DNA of 64,000 nt. It comes from Adineta vaga (taxonomy: Eukaryota > Rotifera). The stretch spans positions 372,001-436,000 of the forward strand of contig CP075496.1 of NCBI GenBank assembly GCA_021613535.1, in the 5' to 3' direction. The notes beneath the pieces were generated by a model. It was not told where the DNA came from. It saw only the letters and a list, made by a program, of their open reading frames with translations, and ran no database searches. Shown here piece by piece: positions 44,078 to 55,400 of the stretch. Position 1 is the stretch's first letter. The number at the start of each line of letters is the position of its first letter. Made by a program: the position numbers and the translations under genes.

Positions 44078-45829
44078 ATGACGATGTCTGAAGAATTGGA
44101 AGAGTATCAAATGAAAGCATCGTTTGAGCCAACAACGGATGATACTGCCAATCATTTTCCATTATTACTTGATTCAATAATGGAAAATACAAAATCATTT
44201 CGTATTGGTGGATATGTTGTGTTCAAAAAATTGGCTGCTTACTCACTAGGTCTAGGCATTCTAGTTGCTGTTAGTGTCCTAGTCGTTGTTCAACGCTTAC
44301 CTACTCAAAGTTCAAAGCCGATTGTTGACACATATACAGGTAGAGTATAATCACAAGCGGAGATATATAAATATCAGTGAACACGTACAGAGAACAACTG
44401 TGGTCATGAATTCGAATAGAAAAAGATGCAGACAAAGTTAACAATCAATCAGTTCACTATAAGTCTTCTATCTTATGAACAAAAAACGAAAAGAGGTTAT
44501 TCTTTTAGTAAATATGTTCTATTACCACTAGGAAGTAAAACAATATGTTTCATAGATTTTTTCAAGCTACACTCGATGAAGTCCTTCTCTCACGAAACAG
44601 AATGAAGAAATGGCTATTTTATTGTTCTTTTAGAACGGAATGAAGTTTCTACAAGTTCTATTCCTCAAAATTTGTTCGCTAAACAATCATTGACTGTTCA
44701 AGATCAATTAATGAATATACCAGCTAATATTCAGAAAAATGCCATTATACCAGTTGATTCACAAGTTGAAAACGTTCCGATAATCGAACCGGATGTTCCA
44801 ACATTCATTCAGCTAAACAAAACTAAACCATATGTTCCAGACCATACGACATCTCTTCCGACTATAGCAGAAGGTCCTAGTTTGTCTACTGTTGAATTTC
44901 CAACTGTTTATCATCCACAACAAGAAGCTTTTGTTACAATACCAATTATCGAAGATCCATACAATATAAGCAATTACGGTACATATAGAGTAACAATATA
45001 TTCTGAAGATTCGCAACATGTTATTGCTGAGACATTATTAAATGTTGTTCCACGAATAGAACTATGTCTTCCAAAGCAATTTATTATCCGTGATTCCGTT
45101 AATAATTTCATAAAGGATGGAATTGTTACATTAAAGTCTGCGGATGAACATGAAGTCGTTTTTACAGGTAGAACAGATCAAAATGGTTCGGTTGATTTAC
45201 CAGACATTCTTACCGATGGTGTTTATGAAGTTGAAATTTATTCTCCAAATAATTCTAAATTACAACGTCTCGAATTTATCATGGTCGCTTTTCAGAATCG
45301 TCGACAGGCAAAAGCTAATTCATTTATTGGACGAATTGATCTCAAACCGAATGAAATCGAAATTATACTCAAATGGGATGCAGAACCTAGAGATTTAGAT
45401 TCACATCTATATGCATCTGATGGAAAACATATCTATTTCTCTAATAAAAACGAGAATAATATGTCATTAGATTATGACATAACAAGTGGTTATGGGCCTG
45501 AAACCGTTCGATTTACTGTTAAATCGAATTTAAAATATATTTATGCAGTACATCTGTATGCAGGAACATCGACACTATCGAAGTCAAAAGCTGAACTTAT
45601 GTTCTGTTTCAATACAAACCATACACATTTATATCGAGCAGGAAAACAAGATAAATTACTCAATGGTGAAAAACACAGAATTCCACAGATTGTACGTCCT
45701 CAAGCTAAATTTTGGATTGTATTTCTGCTCGATGGTTCGATCAATGAGATCAAATTTTTTGAAAATGCCTTCGAAGATCATAATGATTATGGATCAAATA
45801 CAGTTCGCACGCAATATTTCCCAGAATAA
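44078..45829 (+). CDS. Single-pass membrane protein with a YfaP-like ectodomain
   Basis: Two exons, 44078-44339 and 44634-45829, joined by a 294-bp intron (donor GTAGAG, acceptor TTCTTTTAG), give about 485 aa. The N-terminus is cytoplasmic and acidic; one transmembrane helix lies at about residues 53-72 (YSLGLGILVAVSVLVVVQ). The ectodomain includes a beta-sandwich region resembling CnaB/carboxypeptidase-regulatory domains (about 240-300, GRTDQNGSVDLPDI) and a later segment with LKWDAEPRDLDSHLYASDG and YDITSGYGPETVRFTV, which matches the YfaP/DUF2135 motif (W..P.DLD.H..G..I....DVTSGYGPE). That motif is mostly bacterial, so a transferred domain is possible. No catalytic motif is visible. The long intron is unusual for this window. 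Confidence 0.72.
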
Positions 45830-46320
45830 TGTATTATGCATGAAACACTAATTCATCGCACCTATTTTCTTTAATGAATGTTTTTCACATGTATTATTTG
45901 TAATTTTCTTCTTTAAATTTGATTCTGCAATATAATATTCGTTCAAGTACTCTTTTCAAAAGTGTACGACAGGACCGGTCGGATTCCATAACTGTTTTCT
46001 ATCCCATTGTTCGGTCTAATTTTCAAACATTACTCAATACGTATTCGAAACATTGAATTTCGATGATATTTCCGTGTTTTAATTACGAGCCCTTGAATAC
46101 AAATAATATCCTATTGTTATTCCGTCAAAAACAACTTCAAATACCATAGCTGCTGAAACGTCAGTAGCATTGGCATCGAGAGTAAATAGAGTAGTGTCAT
46201 ATATTGAAGGTTTTTTTTATTACCTTAGCATATATAAAATAAAATCCAGTCATCTTGAGGGTGTGAGTAGAGAATTAATATTTACACCCACACCCTCAAA
46301 AATATTTTATTTATATAAAT
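45830..46320. other. Intergenic, hairpin repeat only
   Basis: AT-rich; only hairpin copy 11 is recognisable. Confidence 0.5.
46251..46300. repeat. Telomere-hexamer hairpin, copy 11
   Basis: CATCTTGAGGGTGTGAGTAG on the left and ATTTACACCCACACCCTCAA on the right. This copy shows the CATCTTGAG tip clearly. It is 421 bp after the stop of the YfaP-like gene and 21 bp before a receptor fragment. Confidence 0.8.
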
Positions 46321-46701
46321 GATCCATTAGGAAATAATTTCTTATCAAATGAATTATTTTCAAATTGTACAAAATCATGGTTTGGTTCTCAATGTCAATA
46401 TTCATTTAATGATGAATATGAACAATCATTCTCTAATATTATTGAATATCATGGACTCCAATTTATGGATTTAACTCGTTATAATCATTTAAAATGTGAT
46501 CGTAATGGAAAAGATTTTTCTTGTGGTGATGGACAATGTGTAAAACAATTTGATCAATGTAAAAATGGTCGAAATTATGTATTAAAAGAATCACTTTCAA
46601 CAAATGATACTCTTTCATATGATTGTTGTTTATATCTCGTTTGTTTTAGTTTAGTCATAGAATATTATAATAAAACGTTATGTACTTATCTATTTTATTA
46701 A
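46321..46701 (+). pseudogene. Fragment of an LDLa/EGF receptor paralogue
   Basis: An open frame encodes DPLGNNFLSNELFSNCTKSW then FGSQCQYSFN, HLKCDRNGKDFSCGDGQC and FDQCKNGR before it decays and stops at 46699-46701. The motif order (a C..WFG..CQY.F segment followed by an LDLa-like CxxGQCV) matches the N-terminal region of the 1580-aa receptor on the other strand at 52404-57146 (TLPWFGPLCQYQF, then LDLa modules). There is no start codon or signal peptide, and open frames after 46700 are in other phases. It is a truncated relic, in the opposite orientation to the intact gene. Confidence 0.6.
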
Positions 46702-47365
46702 AACTTGATTCACGTAATTCTCAACTTTCAATGTGCGAATCATTAGTTGAATTTCTCGTCAAATATACTTTACTTGGTCATATACGATTTTTATATCAAC
46801 ATGATCAATCACTTTGTCATTTTTTATCATCAAGTTTTCAACACAAGAATTTCAGTCCAAAAATGTATCGTTTGTGGGAACCACGTCAGAGACTACATAC
46901 GAGATACTAGCAATGCTACTTTCGTGTAGTGGTGAATCTTTTTTAGTTCATGTATTAAGATATTTCATTAAAAACTCTCATAAATCAATTATTTTCGTTT
47001 AATATTATCTTAAGGCATGGCTCATCTATTGAGTAAACATATGTGTTCACATAGATATTTACACAAACTCGAATACATGAAATAAAATACTTCGTATGCA
47101 AAAAAAGCTTTGATGAATGAGAATTTGAAACTGTTTATAATAAGACTTATTCGACTTGATGAAATTCGATTAGTAGAGAGAGTGGGTGTGGGTTTGGTAT
47201 CTTTATTGATAAATCCCACCTCCGTCCCACACCCTCATTTTTATATCGAATGAAAAGAAATAAACAATTTGAAATTAACTCTGCGAATAAAAGAATTGAA
47301 TATTTAATATTTTTAAAAACTAACAAAATCTGATAATAAATTGTATTTACAATAAAAAAGTTGAA
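46702..47365. other. Decayed sequence and hairpin repeat
   Basis: Overlapping short frames at 46680-47002 probably belong to the decayed receptor relic. From about 47000 to the sulfotransferase stop nothing but hairpin copy 12 is seen. Confidence 0.4.
47179..47237. repeat. Telomere-hexamer hairpin, copy 12
   Basis: AGAGTGGGTGTGGGTTTGG on the left, CCCACCTCCGTCCCACACCC followed by TCA on the right. It lies 128 bp beyond the stop codon of the minus-strand sulfotransferase gene. Confidence 0.75.
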
Positions 47366-48681
47366 TTAACAAATTAAATTTGTTCGATTAACATAATCTT
47401 CAATTCGATAATTAAATAATTGAAAATCTTCTTTATAAAGACGTTTAAGTTGACAAATAAGTTGATCAGGTAATGATGAATATAATTGTTGATAATCTCG
47501 TGTCTTATGACCTGATGCTCCACGTCTTTTTTGAATATTCCAATCAGAAACATTAAGACGTTTAAGTAAAACATTAAAATCTTCATCGAATGTTTCATAT
47601 TTTCCAATAAAATTATATTGAAATTTACAAACTTGACAAACAGTTGAATAAGGTTGCCAATGTGTATCCATATTAAATATTCCAAACGCTGTTTCAGTTC
47701 CTGTAAGAATATATTGAACAAAATGTTCAAATGAAGGAATTATATCTAAACATGGATCAAGATTTCGTTGTGAATATTGAATTAAATTATATTTTGAATA
47801 TCGACGACAAATTGTTTTTCTTATATTATCATAATGAGGTTCAGATTGAATTCGATCTTTTTCCAATGTACCAATTCTTTCTTTATATGCTGATGCTAAA
47901 CGTTCAAATGGATGACGAACAAATACAACACGAGTAAATGGTGGAGAAGAAATTTCAGATAAATTTGTTAAACTTGTAAAATGAACTTTGGGAAAAATAT
48001 TTTTTATATTAAATCTCCATGGATTTAAAAATATTGATGGAGAATTTTCATTTAAACTTTCAAAACGAAGAATATGAAGATATTTTTCAATTAACGATAA
48101 TAATGAATTTGATGATTCTTGACTTTTATCATCAAAAGATATTCCATTCTAAAAAAGAAAAAAAAAGAAAAAGTTTTTCGAAATTTAGTTTTTTTTACTT
48201 TTTTCAATTCTTCGAGTAATATTGGAATATTAATATATTTTTGAGTTTCTATTTGATCAATAGAAAGATTTCGAATTGTATCACGTACATAAACATAAAT
48301 CATTAATGAAACAAGAGTTTTTGATGCAATTTTTGGAATTGCACAATACATTAATGATTGAGATTGAATTGGAAAAAGTGCAGAATGAAGCCAAGGATAA
48401 GAACGAATTAAATGATTTGGTGAACATTTTGTTAAATCATATTTCATTGGATTTGTTTGATTACATTGATTATCAAGAATTTTTGAACGAATTTCTTTTG
48501 GATTTTCAGGTAAATTGATTTCAATTTGAATAATTGGAATTGATTCTGAATGAAATGTTCTTATTGAACATGTTTGATGAAATTCAATTATAATTAAAGA
48601 ACTTAAAAAGATTATTCCAAATAAATAATATTGTTTATATTTTTGAATATTTCTATGAGAATTTACGAATTGAACAAACAT
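47366..48681 (-). CDS. Golgi carbohydrate sulfotransferase (Sulfotransfer_2/CHST type)
   Basis: Two exons, 48681-48199 and 48148-47366, with a 50-bp intron (donor GTAAAAAAAAC, acceptor TTTTTTAG), encode about 421 aa. A signal-anchor helix at about residues 18-36 (YYLFGIIFLSSLIIIEF) makes it a type II membrane protein, as expected for a Golgi enzyme. Residues about 110-125 (YCAIPKIASKTLVSLM) are the 5'-phosphosulfate loop that binds PAPS. FTRVVFVRHPFERLASAYKE (near residue 250) is the 3'-phosphate loop. WQPYSTVCQVCKF and YNFIGKYETFDEDF follow in the family order. The family moves sulfate from PAPS to sugar chains such as chondroitin, dermatan or HNK-1 epitopes; which sugar is used here cannot be told. 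All motifs are intact. Confidence 0.88.
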
Positions 48682-49183
48682 TTTCTAAAACTAAACAAAA
48701 ATATAATCGGTTGAAAAGAACGTTTTTACGTTTTCTTACTGTAATTTAATGTAAAACAGGGTTGTCTTTCTCGTTCTGTTCGCTATTTCTGTATGCACTG
48801 CGACATATTTATAGTGATTCATCAAGAGGTTTGTCACGGAAAAAGTACATTGAGAAAAAGGTTGAACGAGAAAAGGACATTCAAAAATAGAGTTAAATAA
48901 ATAAGGAAACTTCGGATTTTATACGTGAGTTATGTGTACTGCAAAAAGTGTATAAGGTAGAAGATATAGGAAAATATCAGTATTTTTCTAATAACTCAAC
49001 AATGGCTCGTCCAACCAGGCTCATCTTCGAATTCGATTGAGATATTGAATAAACGGCCAGACATACTGGCCGATTTTAATAGTGTATTCACTTTTTGAGT
49101 ACACTATAAATATATCCAATTGTACAAGATTTAGAATTCAGCAATAATATAATCTGTACATTTGTTTTTTCAAACTTATTTGT
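48682..49183. other. Intergenic with two adjacent small palindromes
   Basis: Between the sulfotransferase start and the next gene. Two perfect or near-perfect hairpins stand side by side: CGGCCAGACATACTGGCCG (49054-49072) and TAGTGTATTCACTTTTTGAG followed by TACACTA (about 49080-49106). No gene seen. Confidence 0.7.
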
Positions 49184-50226
49184 TCAATGACACATTTCAT
49201 CTTTACAATATATCCATTTGCATTTTTGACATTCCAGTAGAGTGACATGTTCTTCTAAACAAATTCTACAGCATTTCTTTTCTCCACAATGATGTTCACA
49301 TGTATGAATATGCGAAATAAGACCATTGCAACGATTTTTACATGCCCTATTTCGATAAATCCAGTGTGTAACAGGTAATATAGGCTCTGGCAAAATTGGC
49401 GATGGCAAACAACTCTTACTGTTTGATTCATCTAGAATTTTAAAAAATAAGAATTGCTAATATATAAAGTATGACAACTGTATTCATACTGACTGTGTAC
49501 ATTACTAAAATGAAACTTAGTTGTTCCTTGAAGAGTTGTATTCAGTTTTCTAGGTGTACCATCTGGAAAAATCATATATGAAAATTTCGGATCTGCTGTT
49601 TAATTAGTAAGATCATTATGCATTCGGTATATTATAATGAGCATTTGTCAAACATTTTGCATATGGTTCATTTGCTGTTTCTTTTGACAAAAAGCAGAAT
49701 GCGAGCGTAGTAAAAAGATTTTGTTGATTATAGTTGAGAAAATTTTCTATATCTTCATTATAAAGAGTTGCTTTCCAAACTTCTCTATTAATCTTAGGTA
49801 ATTTATCTACAATCCACTTTCAAGTAATTTCTGATGGATTATTTGATTTCATTCGAGATTGTACATACTGATAAACATTATATACGTTTTTAACTTTTGT
49901 AAAAAGATAAACAGCATCTGATTCATCTTTAGTCAAATTATGTTCAGATGGATAATGACATCTAGTTTTATAGCTTCTTTTATTTGTTCGTATAAATGTG
50001 GAATAATTTCATCAAAACATTCAAGAGCTTCTTCTAAAAGTAATAGTTTCTCCTGTTGATAGCCTTCGATCAATTTCGTATCATCATTTGTACTGAGTCC
50101 CAATTCTTTTAATATTTGCTTGAAAGCCGTTTGTGAATGAGATGTATCTGTTTGTATCATAGTGTCGACTTGTGTTGGTTGACAACATGGACAGCATGAA
50201 CAAAATTTTTTACAACACGAACCCAT
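49184..50226 (-). pseudogene. Degenerate ADP-ribosyltransferase-like gene with Cys-rich ends
   Basis: The N-terminal exon starts at ATG 50226 (MGSCCKKFCSCCPCCQP), a very Cys-rich segment that could be lipid- or metal-binding. After about residue 90 the frame runs into TGA. In the next frame the sequence continues with CHYPSEHNLTKDESDAVYLF and NREVWKATLYNEDIENFLN, which looks like the eukaryotic arginine-ADP-ribosyltransferase fold (LT.DE..A.YL.T..). That part has an in-frame TGA as well. A last exon, after acceptor AAAATTCTAG (49184 to about 49429), encodes a Cys/His-rich zinc-finger-like tail (CEHHCGEKKCCRICLEEH). Two breaks and no restored catalytic core argue for a pseudogene. Bdelloids carry many such ADP-ribosyltransferase genes; the family call rests on short motifs. 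Confidence 0.45.
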
Positions 50227-50607
50227 CTTATGAAAAAAGTCGAACTAATGCTTATTAATCAAATTCAATAATGTAAAATGTATGATGGTGGATTTCCTCA
50301 CGGAATAAAATGTATCCTCTTCTGTTGTTTATCGAACGTTTTAGAATCGAAGAAAAAAATGTCTAGCCAATGTTCTGCTGTCAAAATACAACACTTGTTG
50401 GCGAAACGATTTTATTTCGTAGAATAATCTTTCATTCGTTTACATTTGTCTTCTATGAATCGAATTCTTTAAAAACAATTCTTAATTTACCGTCCTCTAT
50501 GTATTGATTTTCTCTCCAAAAATATTTTCAATCAGTTACTCTTATTATAACTACTGTTTTAAAATAAACAAAAATCCATTTTGATCGATTATTTTCTTTC
50601 GTAAAAA

Positions 50608-50977
50608 ATGAATAAGAAGCCAACAAAAACGCATCCATCAGTTTCTAAACCGAAATCAAATCAACTTATTGTTTCAACAATAAAAAACCAAATGTGCGTT
50701 CTAAGACCATTATTAATATTAAGACTCATTCTTATGAATATTCACATAACTCACAAGAATTTAGTCTCATTTGGTTAGATGACAAAATCACTCCTGACAA
50801 TGTTGATAACTATCGTCGGATTAAAAAATTTCAATCTATCACCCAGAAAATCGATATATTCAATAGTTTTAATGTGTGTATGAAATTTGTCAAAAATATC
50901 CAAAACGAAAATATTATCTTTATTGTTGCTGGTCATTTTGCTCAAAAAGCTTTGGATATAATTCACACATTCGAAAC
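50608..50977 (+). pseudogene. N-terminal fragment of a bdelloid TPR/ADP-ribosyltransferase-family protein
   Basis: ATG at 50608 opens MNKKPTKTHPSVSKPKSNQ, then the frame shifts near 50690. The second frame (from about 50694) encodes QEFSLIWLDDKITPDNVDNY, then a segment with FNVCMKFVKNIQ, NENIIFIVAGHFAQ and DIIHTF. This motif series (LIWLD, C..Y/F, E.I..IV.G, IH) opens many bdelloid TPR or ADP-ribosyltransferase proteins. The frame ends inside hairpin copy 13, whose translation adds ILRVWVWVR. The rest of the protein is absent. The fragment may derive from the same family as the minus-strand relic next to it. Confidence 0.5.
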
Positions 50978-51045
50978 CATCTTGAGGGTGTGGGTGTGGG
51001 TACGGTAGAACTCAATAAAGATATTTCACGCCCACCCTTCCTAGA
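50978..51045. repeat. Telomere-hexamer hairpin, copy 13
   Basis: CATCTTGAGGGTGTGGGTGT then GGGTACGG on the left; CACGCCCACCCTTCCTAGAT on the right. Flanked on the left by CGAAAC, similar to copy 15 (GTGAAAC). It interrupts the fragment described just before it and lies 104 bp beyond the stop of the minus-strand NmrA gene. Confidence 0.8.
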
Positions 51046-51149
51046 TACTAATATAATAACTAATGTAAGCATATGAGTAGAGTTTTATTGGATTGAGATA
51101 AGCAAAGAAAAGTATAATGCATGAAGAACTAGATTATTAATTGTTGGGT

Positions 51150-52121
51150 TTATTGAAATGCTTTGGCGTTCTCTTTTAGCCATTCTTCTAGTGTACGTAA
51201 TGGTCGACCAATAATGATGGCGATTTGTGGAGTAGGTGTTTGACAAATATCACCCATGGAATATTGTGTGAGTTCATAAGCAAACGAATGGGACATGTTG
51301 TGATTAGTTAGTGCTTTGTAGAAGTCTTCCATCGATTGTTGTTCATAAGTAATAGATCTGCCAAGAACTTTGGAGAAGACAGCTGCTCGTTGTTCATTGC
51401 TCAAACAATCCGCACCCAACTCGTAAACGTTACGATCGTGTTTCTCCACAGATTCACTTAAAACAGCCACGGCGCAATCAGCGACGTCTATAAACGTAGA
51501 AAAGAAAAATTAAGGACATAATTATTGTCACTACTTACCTCTAGTGTCAATCCAAGTCGCTTTCGACGAAGATGAACCACATGAGACAATTTTGTTTGCA
51601 TGTTTGATCTGATGAATATCGATCCAAAGATGATTGGACATGAAACCTCCCGGACGAAGAATAACCAATGAACGCTGATCAGGATTATCATCAGCCAGTG
51701 CCCATAGCTTTTCTTCAGCTGCTGTATGTGCATATCCAATAATACCTACCATACCAGTCAAGCTGACTGACACTGAAGACAGATCGACGATTTGGCGAAC
51801 ACCTTGTTCAAATGCAATCCTGCCGAAAGTGTATTTATTTTGAATCAGCGTTGTTGGTTTGGTCAGAAAGTCAGCAACGAGAAGAAAGAGACGAGTATGT
51901 CCTTGGATTGCTTTTGTGTAGGCATCAATGGTAGTATAATCACCGACAGCGATGGTGAGGTGACCAGTTTTTAGTTCATCTTTGAATAGTTCTTTGGTTT
52001 TCTTTTCATCTCGGACATATGCTGTTGTTTGAATTCCTTTTTTGACAAGGCCACGAACGACGTCGGCACCAATATTTCCACTTGCTCCTATGACAAACAC
52101 GCTTTCTTTACTTGCAGACAT
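51150..52121 (-). CDS. NmrA-like NAD(P)-binding oxidoreductase
   Basis: Exons 52121-51539 and 51487-51150, joined by a 51-bp intron (donor GTAAGTAGTG, acceptor GTTTATAG), give about 306 aa. I start at ATG 52121 (MSASKESV); the frame is open upstream but without an ATG. The N-terminus has the Rossmann signature GASGNIGADVVRGLVKKG. Later motifs fit an atypical short-chain dehydrogenase of the NmrA group: YVRDEKKTKELF, VGDYTTIDAY, LVADFLTKP, VDLSSVSVS, ILRPGGFM and IDTRDVADCA. Members reduce or sense NAD(P)H as quinone reductases or redox regulators; the substrate is not evident. Many eukaryotic NmrA proteins look bacterial or fungal, so transfer is possible but unproven. Gene complete and likely functional. 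Confidence 0.83.
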
Positions 52122-52321
52122 GTTATTCGTGAGAATGAATATGAACTGACTTTTTTTTTCGCTTTTTATAGACAAGAGAACGCACCTGGATGGAGGGAGA
52201 GAGAGAGAGGGGAATAAACACTACGCACGCAACTAAAGTACGATAGAGTACACACTGAAAAAGAAATTAGCGTAAAAATTGATTGCATGTAACAACCAGC
52301 CGGCAACGTGGTCACTACACG

Positions 52322-52346
52322 AGGGTGTAGGTGTGAGTATATCTTG
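52322..52346. repeat. Telomere-hexamer repeat, half copy
   Basis: GAGGGTGTAGGTGTGAGTAT followed by ATCTTGTCTATCAT. Only the G-rich arm is clear. It lies 57 bp beyond the stop of the 1580-aa receptor gene. Confidence 0.6.
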
Positions 52347-52403
52347 TCTATCATACGTAGATTACAAGAAAATTGTGACAACGAAGAAAGCATAGCTATG
52401 GTT

Positions 52404-55400
52404 TTATGAATTTAGTTTTAAACGTCGTTGTATTTTCGTTCGATAACGATTTATCTTTGTATGAAACTCGTTTTTATAGAATTTTGATGGAATGATAAAT
52501 AGAAGAGATGTTACTATTGTTGGAATGAATGAAATAAAATATGCTGTAAGAAATAACCATGATTCATTTGTTGAACTCATACATTTAGTTATAAATGAAA
52601 TGATTAAACGTGGTATTGCAAGAATAACTAAAACAAATGGACCAATAACTAAACGTTTATGATGAGAAATTTGTTTTTGTAAAAGTTTTTTAAATGTTTG
52701 TTGATGTTGAATACGAAATTTTCGTCGAGAATTATTAGTAATAATAATAATACTAGAAATAAGATTACATAAAAATGGTCCAATAAAATGTAAAATATTT
52801 ATAATATAATTATAAGTTTGTAATTGTGATGAATATGTGACAATACACCAAATTCGTTTATCATCATCATCTTGTTTTTCAAAAATCAAACGTCGATACA
52901 TTGGATCATGAATGTTAGTAACAATGATTAGAATTAAAAGAATTAAAATTATTTTTTTTGCCATTTGTTTACTTTTTTTCCTTTGAAAACGTGAACCTTT
53001 TATTGTTGTTATTGTTCTTTCTATTGCAACACATGCATATAACCATTGATTCATATAGAAACAAATTCGAAGTAGAATTTCAATTGAATAACATTGTATT
53101 GACAAAAATAACCAATTTTTAATAATTAATGTTTGTGTTAATATAAGAATACTTAATTTTAAACTTAATACAAATATAACTAATAAAGTTGTTACCGATG
53201 AGCCTAATAGATAAATTCCACAACCAACTGTACATACAGCTTTTGTCCAAAATGTAATTATTCCAATAATTCCATCTATTAATCCTACAAGAACAAAAAT
53301 ACTCATTAAAACAATACTTATTTGAACAATCGATGATTGATAACGAAATGAAAGTTGAGGAGAAATATGATAACTTAGAATATCATCAAGTGAAAGACCA
53401 AATCCATTAGTACTAAATTGACAACGACTACCATAAAAACATCGAGGACATAAACATATAATTCTTCTTGAACAATCTAATGTATCTTGAAAACATTGTC
53501 CATTATTTTCACAATGATTTTGACCAGAACAATCAAATTTCATTGAATGATTAAATTGAAAACAATTGACTAAATATTGATTATTTGTATGAATATAACA
53601 TAAACATAATTGAAGTTCATCATGAAAACATTTGAGACGAGTTTGATTTGTTTGACATAGTTTATGATAAGATTTAATACGTTGAAGAAGATGAAGTGCA
53701 GAAAATTGTTTATTTGAAATTTTATTTATATGTGGACAATGATCAAATGAACTGATTTTTTTATAAAATTTAATTGATCGAGTATAAGTTTTATTAATTG
53801 AAATTAAATAATAATTTTGACGAGTTAATTCAATGAAAATAAGATGATATGGTTGTGACCAATATAAAATAATTGAATCTTGTTGAATAAGTATTGTTTT
53901 AAACGTAGTTGTACATCTTGGTTTGTTTTCTTGATAAATTTCAATAAAATGAACAAATATCGATTGAGGAATACGAATATCTTTTTCAAATGAAAGAATT
54001 ATTTCATTTTCAGCAATTTCACATTGATTTCCACGAAAACCTCGAGGACAAAGACACGAAGGTTTTTGTGTCGACATAAGAAAATCATCAGGTGGAATAC
54101 ATTGACCACCATTTTGACAAGTTGAATTTACTTTATTTTGACAAATTGTATTGAAAAGAAGACATCGTGGACCAAATCGATGCAAAGGACAAATACATAT
54201 CGATTGATTATGAGCATTTATACCAATACTTAATGAATCTAAAGAACATTGAATAGAATATGGAATAGTACAATGTCTTCCAGCCCATCCTGGAATACAT
54301 TGACAAAAACTAACATCAAAATTGTTCATATATTGAATACATTTACCATGTTTACAATAGAAATTAGAACAATATTTTACTTCGATATAAATTCGTGGTA
54401 TATCGATTAAAAATGATAAACGATGTACAGGTAAAAATGAAAATTGAATTGGTAGAATAAAACTTCCTCGATAATTTAATGAACTTTTTTCATATATATC
54501 AATATGTATAGTATAATGATAGGTAGGATTTTTTGGTTGAGTTCCATATAATAAATAGAATTCAAATTTATTATTACAATCACGCATTGATAAATATGTC
54601 ATCTGTTCATAGGATTGTATAATTCGTTGATTATTATTATCATCACCAATTAACATAACAACAATGACAAATGCTGTTTGCCAAGTATCTAATGTTCCAC
54701 GTATTCTCAAAGTAAGACTTATACGTTGATTTTGATATTGACATTGTGAACCATAGTAACTTGGTGGACAAAGACATGTTGATGTACTTAAATTGTTTCT
54801 TCTATCTAACCAAACACGTAGATCAAGACCACGATGACAATGAGATATTTGTGTATATCGAGGAATTTGAATGATTTCTGGAGAAAACAAAGTTAGATTG
54901 TTCGTCTGATCTACAGGATAACTTTCGAAATCATGAATATTATTCAAGACAAATTCTCTTTCAAATAAAAATTGATTAATTTCTAAATTATTATGTATAA
55001 CTTGTATCATATTTGAATGTTTTGATGTAGAACCTCCGGATGGTCTTTGTAGCAATCCCAATGGAGCAATATCCTTTTTTTCACAAAATATTTCATCATG
55101 TTCATTAATACAATTCTTAACTGTATTACAAATAAACATTGGCGATATACATACTTCTAAACGACCCGTTTCACAATAGAAAGATTTTCCTCTAGTGGAA
55201 AATTCTCTTTCAGTACATAGTTTTGGTTCATCTAAAGCACCTACACAATCAATATTTCCATCGTTAACTTTTTCCAAAGGTAGACACATAATTTGTTTCG
55301 TATAAACTGATACACAGACATGTTCCTTGGAAGAACAATTTCTCGAAAATAAAACATCACAACCAACTTCATCATCACCCTTTGGACAATGCCATCTACC

